NCBI GenBank assembly: GCA_022402525.1
Contig: JAKRSB010000112.1
Coordinates: forward strand, 62,001-126,000
Length of the DNA stretch: 64,000 bases
Reading direction: 5' to 3'
Source of the DNA: Thermosynechococcaceae cyanobacterium MS004
GTDB taxonomy: Bacteria > Cyanobacteriota > Cyanobacteriia > Thermosynechococcales > Thermosynechococcaceae
Below the pieces are notes generated by a model that worked only from the letters and a program-made list of their open reading frames with translations, was not told the origin of the DNA and did not search any database. Shown here one piece after another: positions 1-8,122 of this stretch. Position numbers and translations under genes: made by a program. Within the stretch, counting starts at the first letter, position 1. Each line of letters begins with the position of its first letter.

Positions 1-1717
1 CTTGGGTGAGGCTGCTGTAGGCTTGCTGAAGCCGTTCTTGCTCTGGCACAGCGGCCGCTAAACTTGCTTCCAGGGTTTGTACTTGCTTGCGGAGGGCGTC
101 TAGCTCTGCTGCGGCCTGCTCTTGGCGCTGGGTTTGAGCCTGGGCGGTGGACGCGATCGTTTCTTGCGCCTCTTGTAGCGCTTCTTTTAGTGCCAGTTCT
201 AGCGCCGTTTTTTGCTGGGCGGTAGCCTGAAGCTGTTGCTGAAGATCGTTGAGGGACTGTTTGGTTTGCTGGGCGCTTTGCTGGAGGCGATCGCGCTCTT
301 GGGTTAGAGTTTCGACCTGTTTTTGAACCGTGGCGCGCTCTTGTTGGCTGGTCTTGAGCAGTTTGTTCAGAGATTCGAGCTGCTGCTTTTGCTGCTCAAA
401 AGCAAGAGACTGCTGTTCGTCAAGGGTAAGGTGCTCCTGCTGCGCCGCTTCAAGTGCCTGCTTCGCTTGGGTGAGCGCTTGAAGCTGGGTTTGCAGCGCT
501 TCAATCTGCCGCTGCTGTTCTTCAAATTGCTGCTGTTGCTCCTCAAACTCCGCAATGCTTTTTGCCTGTACAGTCTCGAACGCCTTTCTTTGGGTTTCTA
601 GCTGAGTGGCTAACTGAGTGGCTAACTGAGCCTCTAAATCAGCTTCAAATTTAGCCTCAAATTTAGCCTTAAATTTAGTCTCCAACTCCGCTTCCAATTC
701 CGCCTCTAGCTGACTTCTGAGCTGGGCGATCGCTTCCCTGGACTTTTGCTCAGCCTCAGCCAGATCTGCGCTGGCCTGCTGTTGCTGAAGGGTCAGTGTT
801 TCGGTGAATGCTTGAAGATCGGCACTGAGTTTAGCTTCCTGAGCTGCTTCCCTGGCTTCCTGTTCTTTTAATGCTTCCGCTAGGCTAGATTTTTCGGCTG
901 TAAGTTGCTGCACCTGCCCAAGGTAGGCCGCAATTTCTGCCTTAGCCTGTTCCTTGTTTTGTTCTAAGGCTAGCTTGGTTTTCTCCAGCTCCACTTGTAC
1001 TACGGCGATCGCATTTTGCTGAAGGGCTACCGCTTCCTGCTGTCGTTGCTGTTCCTGCTGCCGCTCTTGCTCTAGTGCCTGTCTCTGTTGTACCTGAGCG
1101 GCCAGATCTTGCTCTAAGGCGGCTAGTTTTGTCTGTCCCTCTGCCAGAGCCTCTGCCAGAGCGGTCTTTACGTTGTTTAAATCTTGCTCAGAAGTTTGCA
1201 GTTGCGCCCGTAGCGCTTCGACGGCATGCTGTGCATCTTGGGACTGCGTTTCTAGCTGGGTTTTAGCCTGAGTTAGCGTTTCGACGAAGGATTTGAGCTG
1301 ATGCTGCTCGTGGGTGTGGGCTTGCGCGGCCTGCTCTAGCTCTGCCGTTGTTTTTTGAGCCTGCTCCAGCGACTTTTGGAGATGACTATTGCGATGGGTT
1401 AAGTCGCCAAGCTTAAGCTGTAGGGCATTTAGGCTGCTCTGCCCCTGCTGCTGACCCTTGGTCAGGTCTTGATTTTGCTGCTCTAGGGAGGAAACAACCT
1501 GCTTTGCCAAGTCTAGGGCTTCTATTAGCTTTTGCTGCTCTGCGGTCAGGGACTGAACTTTCTGCTCCAGGGTCGCCTTTGCGTCAGCAGCCAGCCGCGC
1601 CTTTGCAACCTGTGCAGACTGTACCTCTTGTTGCTGGCGATTGCGCAGCCAAAGGCCAGCGCCCCCTGCAGTTAATAGAAACAGGCTGGGTAGGAGTGAA
1701 GCGAGGTCAAAGTCCAC
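1..1717 (-). CDS. Coiled-coil protein with N-terminal membrane segment (3' end outside window)
   Basis: An open frame runs from a GTG at 1717 to the window edge without a stop, so the C-terminus is missing. Residues about 7-23 (LLPSLFLLTAGGAGLWL) form one hydrophobic segment, followed by a basic stretch (LRNRQQQ). The remaining 550 or so residues are almost entirely Gln/Glu/Ala/Leu/Lys heptad-like sequence, as in a very long coiled coil. The frame is closed by a TGA just upstream of 1717, so GTG is the earliest plausible start. It lies 70 bp downstream of the TetR-like gene on the same strand and could be co-transcribed. No catalytic domain is visible. It is probably a membrane-anchored structural or SMC-like filament protein; function unknown. 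Confidence 0.7.
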   Translation of the reverse strand, partial: MDFDLASLLPSLFLLTAGGAGLWLRNRQQQEVQSAQVAKARLAADAKATLEQKVQSLTAEQQKLIEALDLAKQVVSSLEQQNQDLTKGQQQGQSSLNALQLKLGDLTHRNSHLQKSLEQAQKTTAELEQAAQAHTHEQHQLKSFVETLTQAKTQLETQSQDAQHAVEALRAQLQTSEQDLNNVKTALAEALAEGQTKLAALEQDLAAQVQQRQALEQERQQEQQRQQEAVALQQNAIAVVQVELEKTKLALEQNKEQAKAEIAAYLGQVQQLTAEKSSLAEALKEQEAREAAQEAKLSADLQAFTETLTLQQQQASADLAEAEQKSREAIAQLRSQLEAELEAELETKFKAKFEAKFEADLEAQLATQLATQLETQRKAFETVQAKSIAEFEEQQQQFEEQQRQIEALQTQLQALTQAKQALEAAQQEHLTLDEQQSLAFEQQKQQLESLNKLLKTSQQERATVQKQVETLTQERDRLQQSAQQTKQSLNDLQQQLQATAQQKTALELALKEALQEAQETIASTAQAQTQRQEQAAAELDALRKQVQTLEASLAAAVPEQERLQQAYSSLTQ

Positions 1718-1787
1718 GGGCGATAATCCCCATTTGCAGTAAGTTCATGGTTCAAGTCTATCCAAAGCCTGCATTAGTATTCCAGCT

Positions 1788-3143
1788 TTAACCCCTAAAT
1801 TCCACTGAGCGAGGGACTTTTTGATCCAGACGGGTTGCCTGCTCCAAAGCCGCAAGTTCCTTTGCTCTGGCTGCATAAGGCCGTAAACAGTCGAGCGTCA
1901 AGCCTGACAAAATACTTAGGTTTTCTAAGCTGATGCCCCGCAGCAGCATATCGATATACCAGGTTTGCTGTGCTTGGGCGATCGCCCAGTTTCTCGTGTT
2001 TTGTCCCGTGTCTTGTCCATCAGCAGACTCCATCTCTTTAAGCCAGGTCTGCCAGCGCGCTTCAATCTCTAGCGCTGATATGGGTTGCCCTGCATCGTCC
2101 AGAAACAGTGCTGAATTATTGTCTTTGCGCCCTCTTAAGTACTTAGTGAGCGGATTTGCCGTGTAGGAGCCATAGCGCTTGCCTAAAACCCACTGATTAA
2201 TCGGCACCGAGCGCTGGGGGATTCCCACGCGCAAAACATGCTGGTGGGCGTCACTGGTGTGGTGCGATCGCCCTAGTCCAGCAACCTCAGCAGCCGATAG
2301 ACCCGCCGCAAACAGCACATAGGCCAAGGCATAGTCACGGTTTCCCAGCTTGCGGGTGCGTCGCAAAATCTCATGGACTACACCCGCAGGTAACTCCAAT
2401 CCCTTCTGAAGAGTGGCTGGCAGCGGTTCAGCTTTTTGCGTTGCCGAATCTGTTGCCGAATCTGTTGCCGAATCTGTTGCCGAATCTGTGGGCAAACCCA
2501 TCGGCAAATCTGTGGGCAAATCCGTCGGCAAGAATAACTGCACAAGACCGTCTAGGAATTCATCTTGAGTTTGCCAAAGTCCATGATTCTCAGACGTAAA
2601 CTCAATCATGGCGTACCCCAGCATTAAGCTATGGAGCAAACTTATATTGCCCTCGACGCGGATATTGCCCTCGACGCGCGTGCTGCCTCCGACCTCTCCT
2701 AGTCCCAAACTCGCTAAATATTGAGCGCCACGCCGATTAATAGCGCCTAGTCCTACCCCCAAAGCCCGCCGATTTCCGGGGGGGTACTGTTCCGCTTCAC
2801 CCACCACAGAGCAAATGAGCTGAGGTGCCTCTCGGATCGCCTGTAAGCACCCACTTGCGTAAGCCCTCAAGATCGAGGCCGATCCTGAATCCTCCACCCT
2901 CCGTCCCCACTCTAGCGATACCGACCGCTCTAGAGATTCACTGATTTTCTGGAAGGTATGAGCATCTTCCAAAATGGCCAAAAGCAAGCCATACTTGCTG
3001 CCAAAATGACGAAAAAGTGTGACCTCATTCACATCAGCTCGCTCGGCAATTTTGCGAGTAGGCGTGCCAACCCCCTGGGCGATAAACAGCTCTAACGCAG
3101 CATAAATCAGCTTTTGACGGGTTGAATGACTTGGAGCAGACAT
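1788..3143 (-). CDS. TetR-family regulator with degenerate tyrosine-recombinase-like C-terminal domain
   Basis: This 451-residue protein is about twice the usual TetR length. Residues 8-55 are a TetR DNA-binding domain (start RQKLIYAALELFIAQG, then the helix-turn-helix around KIAERADVNEVTLFRHFGSK). A ligand-domain-like helical part follows to about 205, then a low-complexity linker of repeated TDLP and SATD units. Residues 250-440 resemble a phage-integrase catalytic domain: NRDYALAYVLFAAGLSAAEV matches the helix around catalytic Arg I, and the segment ending in LRPYAARAKEL matches the tyrosine end. Arg I is replaced by Ser (GLSAAE rather than GLRxxE) and the HxxR pair is not visible, so recombination activity is unlikely. 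It is divergent from the desaturase gene; two matching inverted repeats between them are its likely operators. TetR identity is secure; the C-terminal assignment is an inference from pattern. Confidence 0.8.
   Translation of the reverse strand: MSAPSHSTRQKLIYAALELFIAQGVGTPTRKIAERADVNEVTLFRHFGSKYGLLLAILEDAHTFQKISESLERSVSLEWGRRVEDSGSASILRAYASGCLQAIREAPQLICSVVGEAEQYPPGNRRALGVGLGAINRRGAQYLASLGLGEVGGSTRVEGNIRVEGNISLLHSLMLGYAMIEFTSENHGLWQTQDEFLDGLVQLFLPTDLPTDLPMGLPTDSATDSATDSATDSATQKAEPLPATLQKGLELPAGVVHEILRRTRKLGNRDYALAYVLFAAGLSAAEVAGLGRSHHTSDAHQHVLRVGIPQRSVPINQWVLGKRYGSYTANPLTKYLRGRKDNNSALFLDDAGQPISALEIEARWQTWLKEMESADGQDTGQNTRNWAIAQAQQTWYIDMLLRGISLENLSILSGLTLDCLRPYAARAKELAALEQATRLDQKVPRSVEFRG
2440..2535. 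repeat. In-frame 12-bp tandem array encoding the TetR linker
   Basis: Eight 12-bp units: four identical (GTTGCCGAATCT), then four diverged ones of the GTGGGCAAATCC/ATCGGCAAATCT kind. They encode the TDLP/SATD repeats between the regulator's two domains. Because 12 is a multiple of three, copy number can change without a frameshift. Confidence 0.9.
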
Positions 3144-3191
3144 AAGCTAAGCGCAACCAGAGAGGAACTCAACGTAAAAGATCGAAGCTGG

Positions 3192-3210
3192 TTGCAAGCA
3201 ATACTTGCAA
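3192..3210. promoter_or_regulatory. Operator 1: 19-bp perfect inverted repeat
   Basis: TTGCAAG-CAATA-CTTGCAA: 7-bp arms, 5-bp spacer, in the gap between the TetR-like gene (starts at 3143, minus) and desC (plus). A second site 48 bp away (centre to centre) shares the core GCAAGCnnTACTTGC. Size and symmetry fit a TetR dimer site. The cognate regulator is inferred from divergent orientation. Confidence 0.7.
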
Positions 3211-3241
3211 TTTTGATGAAGGATTGTTAGCATGGTTTTAT

Positions 3242-3256
3242 GCAAGCGGTACTTGC
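3242..3256. promoter_or_regulatory. Operator 2: 15-bp inverted repeat matching operator 1
   Basis: GCAAG-CGGTA-CTTGC differs from the core of operator 1 only at the two central bases (GG for AA). It lies 66 bp upstream of the chosen desC start at 3322, where a repressor would block transcription. Its presence argues against translation starting further upstream. Confidence 0.65.
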
Positions 3257-3321
3257 TTTTAACCATAGCGCATAAAGCCCAAGGTCTTCTGGACTCCAGC
3301 GCTTACTGCGAAGGAACTTTT

Positions 3322-4185
3322 ATGACTTCAACCTACCCCAGCGCTTCCCCTCAGGGGAGCCAGCTCCCTGCACTAAACTGGACAAACGTTGCGTTCTTTG
3401 GTGCATTTCATGTCGTGGCGCTCCTGGTCGCGCCCTTTTTCTTTTCCTGGTCAGCGATCGCGGTTGCGCTGTTGCTGCACTGGCTGTTTGGGGGCATCGG
3501 CATTTGTTTGGGCTTCCACCGTCTGATTAGCCATCGCAGCTTTCAGGTGCCTAAGTGGCTAGAGTATGTAATCGCCACCTTGGGCGCACTGGCCATTCAG
3601 GGTGGGCCAATCTTTTGGGTGAGCGGCCATCGGCAGCACCACGCTTTTACCGAGCATGTAGATAAAGATCCCTACTCCGCCCAGCGCGGGTTCTGGTGGA
3701 GCCATATTCTGTGGATTTTGTACCCTAAGCCTGAATTTTTTGACCCCAATATTTATCAAAAATATGCGCCAGACCTTATGCGTCAGCCCTACTATCGCTG
3801 GCTAGACCGCAACTTTTTAATGCTTCAGGTGCCCTTGGGGTTGGTGCTTTATGCCCTGGGCGGATGGTCTTTCGTTATTTACGGTATTGCGGTGCGCTCT
3901 GTGCTGCTGTGGCATTCAACCTGGCTGGTCAATTCTGCCACGCACATGAGGGGCTATCGCAGTTTTGAGTCCGACGATGGCTCCAGAAACTGTTGGTGGG
4001 TTTCGCTGTTGACCTACGGTGAAGGCTGGCACAATAATCACCATGCTTATCCCCGTGTGGCAAAGTCTGGCTATCGCTGGTGGGAGATTGATACAACTTG
4101 GTGGGCGATCGCGGTGCTCCAGAAGCTAGGGTTAGCGAAAAAGGTGATTGCGATGCCGAGTCAACAGGTCAGTCCTGAATCTTAA
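3322..4185 (+). CDS. desC: Acyl-lipid/acyl-CoA delta-9 fatty acid desaturase (DesC type)
   Basis: A membrane di-iron desaturase that puts the first double bond into membrane fatty acids. The three histidine boxes are intact: HRLISH (H66, H71), HRQHH (H103, H106, H107) and HNNHH (H237, H240, H241). Hydrophobic segments lie before box 1 and between boxes 2 and 3, as in the family; 287 residues is close to usual length. ATG 3322 is chosen because AAGGA lies 5-9 bases before it; the longer frame from 3232 would run through an operator. It is divergent from a TetR-like regulator with two paired operators, so its expression is probably controlled by that protein, perhaps in response to a lipid signal (inference). 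A hairpin follows at 4225. Confidence 0.92.
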   Translation: MTSTYPSASPQGSQLPALNWTNVAFFGAFHVVALLVAPFFFSWSAIAVALLLHWLFGGIGICLGFHRLISHRSFQVPKWLEYVIATLGALAIQGGPIFWVSGHRQHHAFTEHVDKDPYSAQRGFWWSHILWILYPKPEFFDPNIYQKYAPDLMRQPYYRWLDRNFLMLQVPLGLVLYALGGWSFVIYGIAVRSVLLWHSTWLVNSATHMRGYRSFESDDGSRNCWWVSLLTYGEGWHNNHHAYPRVAKSGYRWWEIDTTWWAIAVLQKLGLAKKVIAMPSQQVSPES

Positions 4186-4224
4186 GGTTCCTCAGGCTCA
4201 ATGGGTTATAAGGCAATGTAAAGC

Positions 4225-4250
4225 AAGGGAGAGGCGATCGCCTCTCCCTT
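4225..4250 (+). terminator. Perfect 26-bp palindrome after desC, terminator-like
   Basis: Arms AAGGGAGAGGCGA and TCGCCTCTCCCTT form a perfect palindrome built round a HIP1 octamer and followed by TTCTT. It starts 40 bp after the desC stop. It would have little or no loop, so termination is likely but not certain. Confidence 0.55.
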
Positions 4251-4286
4251 TTCTTCGCTGACTTTTCTAAAATCTAAGATTCTCAG

Positions 4287-4352
4287 GCGTGAGATTCTAA
4301 AGTACTAGATCCTAAACGCTAGATTCTAATGCGCTAGATTCTAAGACGCTAG
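4287..4352. repeat. 14-15-bp tandem array (CGCTAGATTCTAA type)
   Basis: Five imperfect units, for example GCGTGAGATTCTAAA, GTACTAGATCCTAAA, CGCTAGATTCTAAT, GCGCTAGATTCTAAG, ACGCTAGAG. It is one of many such arrays in this window. Confidence 0.8.
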
Positions 4353-4698
4353 AGTTGCATTCTCCATCGCCCAAGGTTCAATTTGCTGCCCAAATAGGGA
4401 GGATTTATAGGGCTTTTGGCCCTTTTCTATCTCAAAAAAAGCTACAATCGCAGCACACCAAATAACATTTTTGATAGACTGCCCAAGCCTGCATGAGCGA
4501 AATTCTGGGGCGGCATCCTGGGGTGAGATTCTGGCTGGTGGAATGTTGCTACCCCTCAATAAATTAAAAAGTGAATTGCAAAGTCACTTATAGGGAACTC
4601 TTAGGACAGAGAAACACTCTAGAAAACTATTAAAGACTGTGCACCCCGTGAACCCCTGTTGATCTGAACCTCAACCTAGCCCTGCTTAAGGAAACATC

Positions 4699-5226
4699 AT
4701 GAAAAAGCTTACAACACTCCTCGGAACTGGCCTGTTTGCGATGTCTGGCGTCATTGCTCCCATGACGGCCATGGCACAAGGCCTTGACTTAGGTCTAGAT
4801 CCATCCTTAGCGGATGCGGCACCAGCCTCCACGGTATCGTCTGGGCAAAAAATGGCGCTCTACAACGATTGCCTGCGGTCCCATGCCAACGTAAATGGTG
4901 CAGATTTTAAGCAAGTAAACAAGTTTTGCGCCTGCATTGCAGATCAAAGCATTCAGGGTGAAGGCTCCTTCAGCAGTTGCGCGGGCGGCGGCGGTGGCGG
5001 CGGTGGACTCTTGGGTGGCGGCGGCGGCACCTTTGGGATGCTCGGTGAAGTTGCGCCTTCTGTCATTTCTGGCGTAGTGCAGGGCATTACCAGCAATTCT
5101 GGTAAAAAGTCTGGTGGCGGCATTCTCAGCGGTTTGGGTGGGTTACTCGGTGGTGGCTTGCTCGGCGGTGGCGGCGGTGGGCTGCTCGGTGGCGGCGGCC
5201 TCGGCGATCTGCTCAAGGGTCGCTAG
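4699..5226 (+). CDS. Secreted glycine-rich protein with four-cysteine core, function unknown
   Basis: 175 residues. A clear signal peptide (MKKLTTLLGTGLFAMSG..., cleavage after AMA) is followed by a short acidic stretch. A core of about 50 residues has four cysteines (YNDCLRS, FCACIADQ, SSCAG). The C-terminal half is mostly Gly/Leu (GGGLLGGGG repeats). AAGGA precedes the ATG by 7 bases. The cysteine core could form disulphides in the periplasm; the Gly-rich tail suggests a flexible or wall-associated region. I do not recognise the family. The gene is monocistronic, with a hairpin downstream at 5309-5366. Confidence 0.75.
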   Translation: MKKLTTLLGTGLFAMSGVIAPMTAMAQGLDLGLDPSLADAAPASTVSSGQKMALYNDCLRSHANVNGADFKQVNKFCACIADQSIQGEGSFSSCAGGGGGGGGLLGGGGGTFGMLGEVAPSVISGVVQGITSNSGKKSGGGILSGLGGLLGGGLLGGGGGGLLGGGGLGDLLKGR

Positions 5227-5308
5227 TTTGGGGCTTGTATCGGTTTCTGTTATTAAGAAAGTCGATGTATTGGGCCACTTGTGAATTGATTAAATGCATT
5301 GATTAAAC

Positions 5309-5366
5309 AAAAGGCGATCGCGGGCTGTTTCCTATTTAAGGGTTGTAGCGGGGGCGATCGCTTTTT
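5309..5366 (+). terminator. Stem-loop with T-tract after the Gly-rich gene
   Basis: AAAAGGCGATCGC pairs with GCGATCGCTTTTT across about 31 bases; the 3' arm ends in five T. Both arms contain HIP1. It fits a factor-independent terminator 83 bp after the stop codon. Confidence 0.5.
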
Positions 5367-5490
5367 GGTGTATGGGCATTTTGGAATAGTAGCTACGAAG
5401 CGACGGATGGAAGTTACCTGAGTTTCAATTTCTGCAAGGGCTTGGGGCGTTTACTTTGGGCTGAGTTGTTTAGACCTTCGCTGCCTTGCA

Positions 5491-5558
5491 TATGGGTGCG
5501 AATTGAATATGGGTGCGAATTGTATATGGTTGTGAATTGCATATTGGCGTGAATATCA
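5491..5558. repeat. 17-bp tandem array, four units
   Basis: TATGGGTGCGAATTGAA, TATGGGTGCGAATTGTA, TATGGTTGTGAATTGCA, TATTGGCGTGAATATCA. Divergence increases toward the 3' end. There are no unique spacers, so it is not a CRISPR. Confidence 0.9.
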
Positions 5559-5578
5559 CAGCCTACAGCGCTACCAGG

Positions 5579-5623
5579 TCTTACGGCCTCATGTCTTATA
5601 ACCTTATGTCTTAGGAATTCATA
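5579..5623. repeat. 15-bp tandem array, three units
   Basis: TCTTACGGCCTCATG, TCTTATAACCTTATG, TCTTAGGAATTCATA, directly adjacent to one another. Confidence 0.75.
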
Positions 5624-6006
5624 AGTCTGTCCGGAGCACTGTTCGTCTTTTGGGACATTGACTCAGACCTAGACGACGAGCCATAGTATCTGAGTGAGTT
5701 TTTCCAGGGCTAAAATAGAGTTTAGGCTAGTCTTGCGGGGTCTTTATTTGTCATGCCCGCTCCACGGCCTTGATTTGGCCGTTGGGCCTGGAATGTTTCA
5801 ATCTATAATCTCAATCGATGATCTCAATCAACGGATTGGCTGATTTCTGATTGGCTGATTTCTATTAATTGATCCCTACGTTTAAGATTGACCCATCTAC
5901 TCTGTCCCTCTAGCTGAAATCAGGGTGTGGATTCAGCGCCTAGGGACTAACCTCTAGAGCATGCGTATGCGGTCATTCAGTTTGTGTGGAGTGCTTCAGG
6001 AAAAAC

Positions 6007-8070
6007 ATGTTCAAGCTCAAGGTTTTAAGTGCTCTGTTGGGCTCCTTCGCCGCAATTCCTAGCGTGTTGAGTTTCGCGATCGCCACGGCTGCTCCAGCTC
6101 AGGCTCAGCAGCGCCCTAGGCTTACCCAAGCAGCCCCCAGCCAGCTTGCCCCCGACCTGCCAGACACCTCCCAGCCCAGTCCGCTAAACAGCCCTACCCC
6201 ACTCCCCAATCCAGCTCAAACGTCCCCTCCAGCCTCTACCTCCCCCGATTCTGCATCTCCTGAATCTGCACCGTCCCAGTTTCCATCGCCCCAATTCCCA
6301 TCGTCCCAATTTCCACTGCCCCAATTTCCACCGCCCCAATTGCCGCCCATTCCTGCTCCGCCTACTGAACTTCAAGAGAGCGGCCCAGCGACCCTAAACA
6401 CGCTCAACGGGCTATCGCCAGAAAAAATTTGCACCCAAGACGTCAACTTCTTTTCGCGAGGGTTAGCGTCTCAAACAGAAGGGTCTTCAGCCCCAGCAAA
6501 GTCTCTATCTACCGCCAATAACCTAGCCATTCCGCAACAGCCGTCTGAAGTGAGCATTCAGCAGGTGCTGAATTTAGAGCTGTCCACCGCCATTCAGGCG
6601 GCCTTTGCTCAAAATCCAGATCTCCAGGTTACAAAGCTTCAGCTCCAGCGAAGCTGTGAGCAACTTCGCCAGTCCAATGCATCTTTGTTTCCCACCCTTT
6701 CCTTAAGCAGCAGCATTTCTCGTACCGATGGAGGTAACTTTGGCCCCCGTAGCCGTATCTACGGCTCAAGTCCTGCGAACCAAGCACAAATCCAGCAGTT
6801 TTTAATTCAGCAGCAGGCCCAAGCGCAGCAGCAACTCCAGCAGCAGATCGCGCAGCTTCAGCAGCGCTTCCAGCAAACGGCTACCCAGGTGCAGCGCAGT
6901 ACGCTTCAGCAGCAGATCGCTCAGCTTCAGCAGCGCGCCAATCGCGTGGCGCTGTCTCCCCCCATTACCCTCACTCCCTTTGCTCCGAGCGATGTGGCAC
7001 TTCCGCTCCGTTCTCTGGGGGGTGGCGGCGGCGGTAACGGGAGCTTTTTCAATGGCTCTCTCAACTTGAGCTACAGCATTTTCTCCGGCGGACAGCGTTC
7101 GGCCTCAATTCAGGCGGCTAAACGCCAAATTGAAACCTCGGCGCTAGACCTGCAGCTCCAGTTTCAGCAGTTGCGGCAGGATGTCACCAATCGCTATATT
7201 GACCTCCAGCAAACTCAGTCCCTCATTGGCATTGCCGAAAGCGCGATCGCCAGCGCCCAAGAAACCCTCAGAGTCACCCAGCTCGGCGAGCAGGCGGGCA
7301 TCCGCACCCAGTTTGAAGTGCTTCAGGCTGCGGTCTCTCTGGCAGATGCTCAGCAAAACTTGACCCAGGCAAGAGCGCTCTTTACCATTGCGCGTCGTCA
7401 ACTGGTGCAGCAAATCGGCCTGCCCGACACGGTGGACGTCACCCTTCCTGATTCCGTCAGGGTTACTAAGGCGGGCGCTTGGCAACCCTCCCTTGAAGAG
7501 ACGATCATCCTCGCGCTCAATAACCGCATTGAGCTGACCCAAACGCGGATCCAGCGCAACATTACCGAACTCCAAAAGCGTATTACCAAAGCCCAGAATC
7601 GTCCTCAGCTCCAAGGGTTTGCGAGCATCAACCTAGCCGACGACTTGGAAGACCGCTTTTTGGGAGCCTATGGCTACGCGGTAGGGGTTCAGGCGAATTT
7701 CAATGTCTTTGATGGGGGAGAGGTGCGATCGCGTCTGAGGCAGCTAGATCGGAACCTTCAGATCATTGATCAGCAGTTTAACCAGCTTAGGGAGTCCATT
7801 CGCCTTGAAATTGAGCAGGCCTACTTTACGCTTCAGTCCAGCGCCACCAATATTGAAACTGCAAATCAGGCACTCACTCAAGCCGAAGAAGGACTCCGCC
7901 TAGCCCAACTCCGGTTTAGTGCAGGGGTGGGAACCAGCCTAGAAGTCACCCGTGCCCAGGCAGACCTCACTCAAGCTCAAGGCAACCAAGTCTCGGCAAT
8001 TTTGACCTATAACCGCGCCCTCGCCAACTTAGAGCGCGCTACGGGCTACGCCACCTCCCCTCAGCCGTAA
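6007..8070 (+). CDS. TolC-family outer-membrane efflux protein
   Basis: About 687 residues. The signal peptide (MFKLKVLSALLGSFAAIPSVL, then APAQAQ) is followed by some 100 residues of Pro/Ser/Gln low complexity with repeated QFP units. The mature part has two OEP repeats of the TolC fold: the first has NPDLQ and long Gln-rich helices (an inserted QQQ coiled coil around residues 255-310), the second has NRIELTQTRIQ and ends LTYNRALANLERATG, a typical OEP ending. ATG 6007 is preferred over GTG 5986 because it gives a clean signal peptide and is preceded by AGGA. It would serve as exit duct for type I or RND pumps; the RND operon at 49730-53590 has no outer-membrane partner of its own, so it is a possible partner in trans (inference). 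Confidence 0.9.
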   Translation: MFKLKVLSALLGSFAAIPSVLSFAIATAAPAQAQQRPRLTQAAPSQLAPDLPDTSQPSPLNSPTPLPNPAQTSPPASTSPDSASPESAPSQFPSPQFPSSQFPLPQFPPPQLPPIPAPPTELQESGPATLNTLNGLSPEKICTQDVNFFSRGLASQTEGSSAPAKSLSTANNLAIPQQPSEVSIQQVLNLELSTAIQAAFAQNPDLQVTKLQLQRSCEQLRQSNASLFPTLSLSSSISRTDGGNFGPRSRIYGSSPANQAQIQQFLIQQQAQAQQQLQQQIAQLQQRFQQTATQVQRSTLQQQIAQLQQRANRVALSPPITLTPFAPSDVALPLRSLGGGGGGNGSFFNGSLNLSYSIFSGGQRSASIQAAKRQIETSALDLQLQFQQLRQDVTNRYIDLQQTQSLIGIAESAIASAQETLRVTQLGEQAGIRTQFEVLQAAVSLADAQQNLTQARALFTIARRQLVQQIGLPDTVDVTLPDSVRVTKAGAWQPSLEETIILALNNRIELTQTRIQRNITELQKRITKAQNRPQLQGFASINLADDLEDRFLGAYGYAVGVQANFNVFDGGEVRSRLRQLDRNLQIIDQQFNQLRESIRLEIEQAYFTLQSSATNIETANQALTQAEEGLRLAQLRFSAGVGTSLEVTRAQADLTQAQGNQVSAILTYNRALANLERATGYATSPQP

Positions 8071-8122
8071 ATGGGTTTATGCGGGATGGGTGAATGTGTA
8101 AGTGGGTTTATGCGTGAATGGG
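8068..8122. repeat. 31-bp duplication starting at the TolC-like stop codon
   Basis: TAAATGGGTTTATGCG... (8068) recurs as TAAGTGGGTTTATGCG... (8099). The stop codon TAA is itself duplicated. The second copy ends against the stop codon of the convergent aldolase gene. Confidence 0.7.

Larger units (their letters stand above)
4186..4698. other. Intergenic region between desC and the Gly-rich gene
   Basis: Holds the palindrome at 4225-4250 and a 15-bp tandem array at 4287-4352. Nothing else coding is supported: a 72-codon frame on the minus strand at 4341-4559 has no recognisable features. Confidence 0.6.
5227..6006. other. Long intergenic region rich in short tandem repeats
   Basis: About 780 bp without a supported gene. 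It contains the hairpin at 5309-5366, a 17-bp array at 5491-5558, a 15-bp array at 5579-5623, a short hairpin (ACGGCC/GGCCGT, 5764-5782) and duplicated 13-14-bp units around 5808-5865 (ATCTCAATC and GATTGGCTGATTTCT). The 3' part must hold the promoter of the TolC-like gene, which I could not place. Confidence 0.6.

Noticed and set aside
323-1266. Plus-strand frames of 60-95 codons at 323-601 and 1075-1266
   Set aside because: They are antisense shadows of the long minus-strand coiled-coil gene and are Leu/Arg-rich only because that gene is Gln/Glu/Lys-rich.
1745-1765. GGTTCAAGTC as a tRNA T-loop
   Set aside because: No acceptor, D or anticodon arm fits round it; no tRNA was found anywhere in the window.
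3232-3321. Longer N-terminus for desC from 3232
   Set aside because: It contains an operator and no family sequence; ATG 3322 has a good ribosome site.
4341-4559. 72-codon minus-strand frame
   Set aside because: No ribosome site or recognisable residues; partly made of the tandem array.
5491-5623. Possible CRISPR array
   Set aside because: Units are 15-17 bp, contiguous and decaying, with no unique spacers.
7144-7614. 156-codon minus-strand frame inside the TolC-like gene
   Set aside because: Antisense shadow; the plus strand shows continuous OEP sequence.
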